Shown here one piece after another: positions 27,018-33,219 of a stretch of DNA of 33,219 nucleotides. Position 1 is the first letter of the stretch. Each line of letters opens with the position of its first letter. The translations under genes were made by a program, and so were the position numbers. Below the pieces are notes generated by a model, which was given only the letters and a program-made list of their open reading frames with translations, did no database searches and was not told where the DNA came from. The stretch is taken from the NCBI GenBank assembly GCA_943704525.1, contig CALSCQ010001577.1, forward strand, positions 1 through 33,219. Reading direction: 5' to 3'. This DNA is from Pigoraptor vietnamica. Taxonomy: Eukaryota; Opisthokonta; Filasterea.

Positions 27018-27944
27018 CGCGACAACTCAAGCCACGCGAATGAAGGGAAATGGATGTCGCATCACGTCGTCTGTGCGTAGAACAACATTAATAACTTGAA
27101 TAGTGGGTTCCACTTTTCGGCGGTGGAGCACCGGTGGGTCCTTACAAGGAGGGCGGACCCTTATGTGAAGGTGTTCGGTACCCACTTCCGGGGTGGTAAG
27201 ATTTACTCTGAGTTACTCCGTGTTACTCTGGGCACGCCATGCGGGTCCGTGGACTGTATGGGAGTGTATGGGAACGCCAAATTATTTATTACGGTACTAA
27301 ATTTCATAGTGGGCACCCTTTTGAAATTTATTTGCCTGATTGAGACTGACGGCCACGCGACTTGCTCTCTCTCTCTCTCTCTCGCCGTGTGTTTCATCTT
27401 GCGCTCTCCTGCGCTTCAAGTTCGCCCTCTTTTCTATATTCTTTGGTCTGTCCACTGGGACCTTTGAGGTTAGTGCCGCGGGCGCTCGGATCCCTTCGCA
27501 ATTGTGTTGGCGGTGGACGTAGAGTGTGGAAGCCTTCTGCGCACTTGAGAGATTCGCGAGAGTGTAGTGGTCTTCGGTTGCTCTGGGACGTTTAGGCTGC
27601 GGGTTGTTCTATCGCCCCATTGCGAGTGTGTGTGTCGGCTTCTTATGCATCGAGATTTCAGTTACACGAACGTGTGAATGGTTATTTTCGTGGTGTGTTC
27701 GTCGTGTGTATGCGAATGCATTGGTTGTTGCAACGCTTGCACGCACGCACGCGCGCACGCGCAAGGTCTCTTGCGCACGAGACGCATTTTTATGTGCCCA
27801 TCTCTGTGCATTTCTAATTTGAATCTTTCCATCTCTGGAAATCCTTGGTAGTTTTTTTGTGGGCTTTTGTTTCTCATTCCCCCTCTCCTCCTCCCTCCTC
27901 CTCTCCGACCCTTCTTCGCACACACCCCCTGTGGCCCACAGAAA
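27018..27944. promoter_or_regulatory. Divergent KCTD/eL21 upstream region with probable eL21 5'-UTR intron
   Basis: These 927 bp separate the head-to-head KCTD and ribosomal protein genes. A pyrimidine-rich tract at about 27880-27930 ends in CCCACAG at 27935-27941, three bases before the eL21 ATG, which looks like the acceptor of a 5'-UTR intron. Possible donors are GTAGTT at 27849 or GTTAGT near 27469. About 27098-27330 is rich in inverted repeats (GGGTCC with GGACCC near 27135-27160) and has TAGTGGG at both ends. A (CT)n tract lies at about 27363-27382. No gene is recognised. Confidence 0.5.
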
Positions 27945-28433
27945 ATGACGAACTCGCACGGTTACCGCTCGGGCACGCGCTACATGTTCGCGCGCCGCTT
28001 CGGCAAGCACGGCCCGGAGCACCTTTCGACGTACCTCAAGGTGTACCGCGTCGGCGACATTGTCGACATCAAGGGCAACGGCGCCGTCCAGCGCGGCATG
28101 CCGCACAAGTTCTACCACGGCCGCACGGGCGTCGTCTACAACGTGACGCCCCGCGCCGTCGGTGTCGAGCTCAACAAGCGCGTCGGCAACCGCATCATTA
28201 AGAAGCGCATCAACGTCCGCACCGAGCACGTGAAGCACTCGACGTGCCGCGACGACTTCCTCCGCCGCGTGAAGGAGAACGAGGCGAAGAAGCGCGAGGC
28301 GAAGGCGAAGGGCGTCAAGATCTCGACGAAGCGGCCGATTGTCGGTCTCCCTCGCCCCGGCCACCACGTGTCGACGAAGGATAACAAGCCCGAGTTTGTG
28401 GTTCCCATCGAGTTTGACCCCCAGCTCATCTAA
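27945..28433 (+). CDS. RPL21: 60S ribosomal protein L21 (eL21)
   Basis: A structural protein of the large cytosolic ribosomal subunit. The 162-aa frame (MTNSHGYRSGTRYMFARRF at the N-terminus) is uninterrupted and complete, near the usual 160 aa. Hallmarks are the KHGPEHLSTYL segment, the KOW-like strand GDIVDIKGNGAVQRGMPHKF, YHGRTGVVYNVT, RIIKKRINVRTEH and the C-terminal Lys/Arg-rich part. The frame stays open 26 codons upstream, but the family N-terminus and the AAAATG context fix the start at 27945. The acceptor-like CCCACAG just before the ATG suggests a 5'-UTR intron, common in ribosomal protein genes. Stop TAA. Third codon positions are almost all C or G, consistent with high expression. 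Confidence 0.97.
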   Translation: MTNSHGYRSGTRYMFARRFGKHGPEHLSTYLKVYRVGDIVDIKGNGAVQRGMPHKFYHGRTGVVYNVTPRAVGVELNKRVGNRIIKKRINVRTEHVKHSTCRDDFLRRVKENEAKKREAKAKGVKISTKRPIVGLPRPGHHVSTKDNKPEFVVPIEFDPQLI

Positions 28434-28721
28434 GGGGGTGCGGTCCCTTGCCGCGTGCGCCTCGTTGTTCTCTAAAGGGGCAGACAAGAGTAACTGCGGC
28501 GTGCATGCATTGTCCCATTGTGGTGATGGCTGCGCTGGTGCGCTGGTGCGCTGGTGCTTGCGCGGTTGCGCGGGGGGTGTGGGTGTAGGCCTCTCTGTCG
28601 ATGGCACGAGGGCAATGTCGGAACGAGTGCGTGCATGCAGTTAATTGGGGTGGGCACTGGGCTCGCAATAGTGGCGCTTTCTTGTGGCCGTATGCGGCTG
28701 ATTCACATTTCATTGGGGGCA
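28434..28721. other. Short convergent intergenic region
   Basis: These 288 bp lie between the convergent ends of RPL21 (+) and SYF1 (-). A few GCGCTGGTGC-type direct repeats occur near 28530-28560. No gene is visible. Confidence 0.5.
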
Positions 28722-32998
<4,277 letters not shown>

Positions 32999-33211
32999 CT
33001 GCGTCGACAGGCGAGCGCGTGTGAGCAGTGTGGTGGCACAAACACAAGGGCATTGACGTGAAACACAGTGGACGAGTGTATGCGTGCACGTGCTATGTCT
33101 GTATGTACGGATTGCGCATGCTTTCTGTGGCTGTGTGCGCATGCTTCCGTCCTTGCATTCATCGCACCCGTCCACACCGAGGCACACTAGAACAGAGAAG
33201 CGCTGTGAACA

Positions 33212-33219
33212 CCCCCCCC
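33212..33219. repeat. Poly-C run at the window end
   Basis: The window stops within a run of at least 8 C, inside a SYF1 intron. With the 29-nt run at 866-894 and the GT start of the window, this suggests the sequence ends where assembly met a homopolymer. Confidence 0.7.

Overview
The window is nuclear DNA of a GC-rich, intron-dense eukaryotic microbe. Almost every gene is split by short GT-AG introns, exons favour codons ending in C or G, and all three standard stop codons are used (TGA, TAA, TAG). Gene content is a ribosomal protein, spliceosome subunits, an I-BAR protein, a KCTD adaptor, a Rubicon-type protein and an animal-style receptor guanylyl cyclase. This suits a unicellular member of the amoebozoan/apusomonad/holozoan part of the tree. 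The species cannot be fixed from sequence reading alone. Exon structures below were built by hand from splice signals, reading phase and family conservation.

Layout, left to right: LSM2 (+, 5' end missing, to 842); a RUN-C1-Rubicon-homology protein (+, 1126-6141, 13 exons); a 900-bp gap with an AT-rich island; a receptor-type guanylyl cyclase (+, 7045-14348, 27 exons); an intronless multi-OB-fold protein resembling CTC1 (-, 14620-17391); an intronless I-BAR/WH2 protein (+, 17919-19217); a large type I membrane protein with a G8 domain, a CEMIP/TMEM2-like region and a MopE-type metal-binding motif (-, 19969-25662, 7 exons); a KCTD2/5/17-type BTB protein (-, 26307-27017, 2 exons); ribosomal protein eL21 (+, 27945-28433); and SYF1/XAB2 (-, 28722-32998, 13 exons seen, 5' end missing).

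The genes do not form one pathway. Two encode spliceosome parts (LSM2 in the U6 snRNP, SYF1 in the Prp19-associated complex). One belongs to an endolysosome/autophagy regulator family. Two are cell-surface proteins (the cyclase receptor and the G8 protein), and one links membrane curvature to actin. The receptor cyclase keeps the metal-binding, guanine-specifying and transition-state residues, so it should make cGMP. Its kinase-like domain has lost residues needed for catalysis.

Repeats are a strong feature. Long (GT)n tracts lie inside introns, mostly with GT on the coding strand and near the 5' splice site. Introns of the RUN gene carry a 31-33-bp and a 52-bp tandem array. The window starts inside (GT)n and ends inside poly-C, which suggests contig ends at low-complexity tracts.
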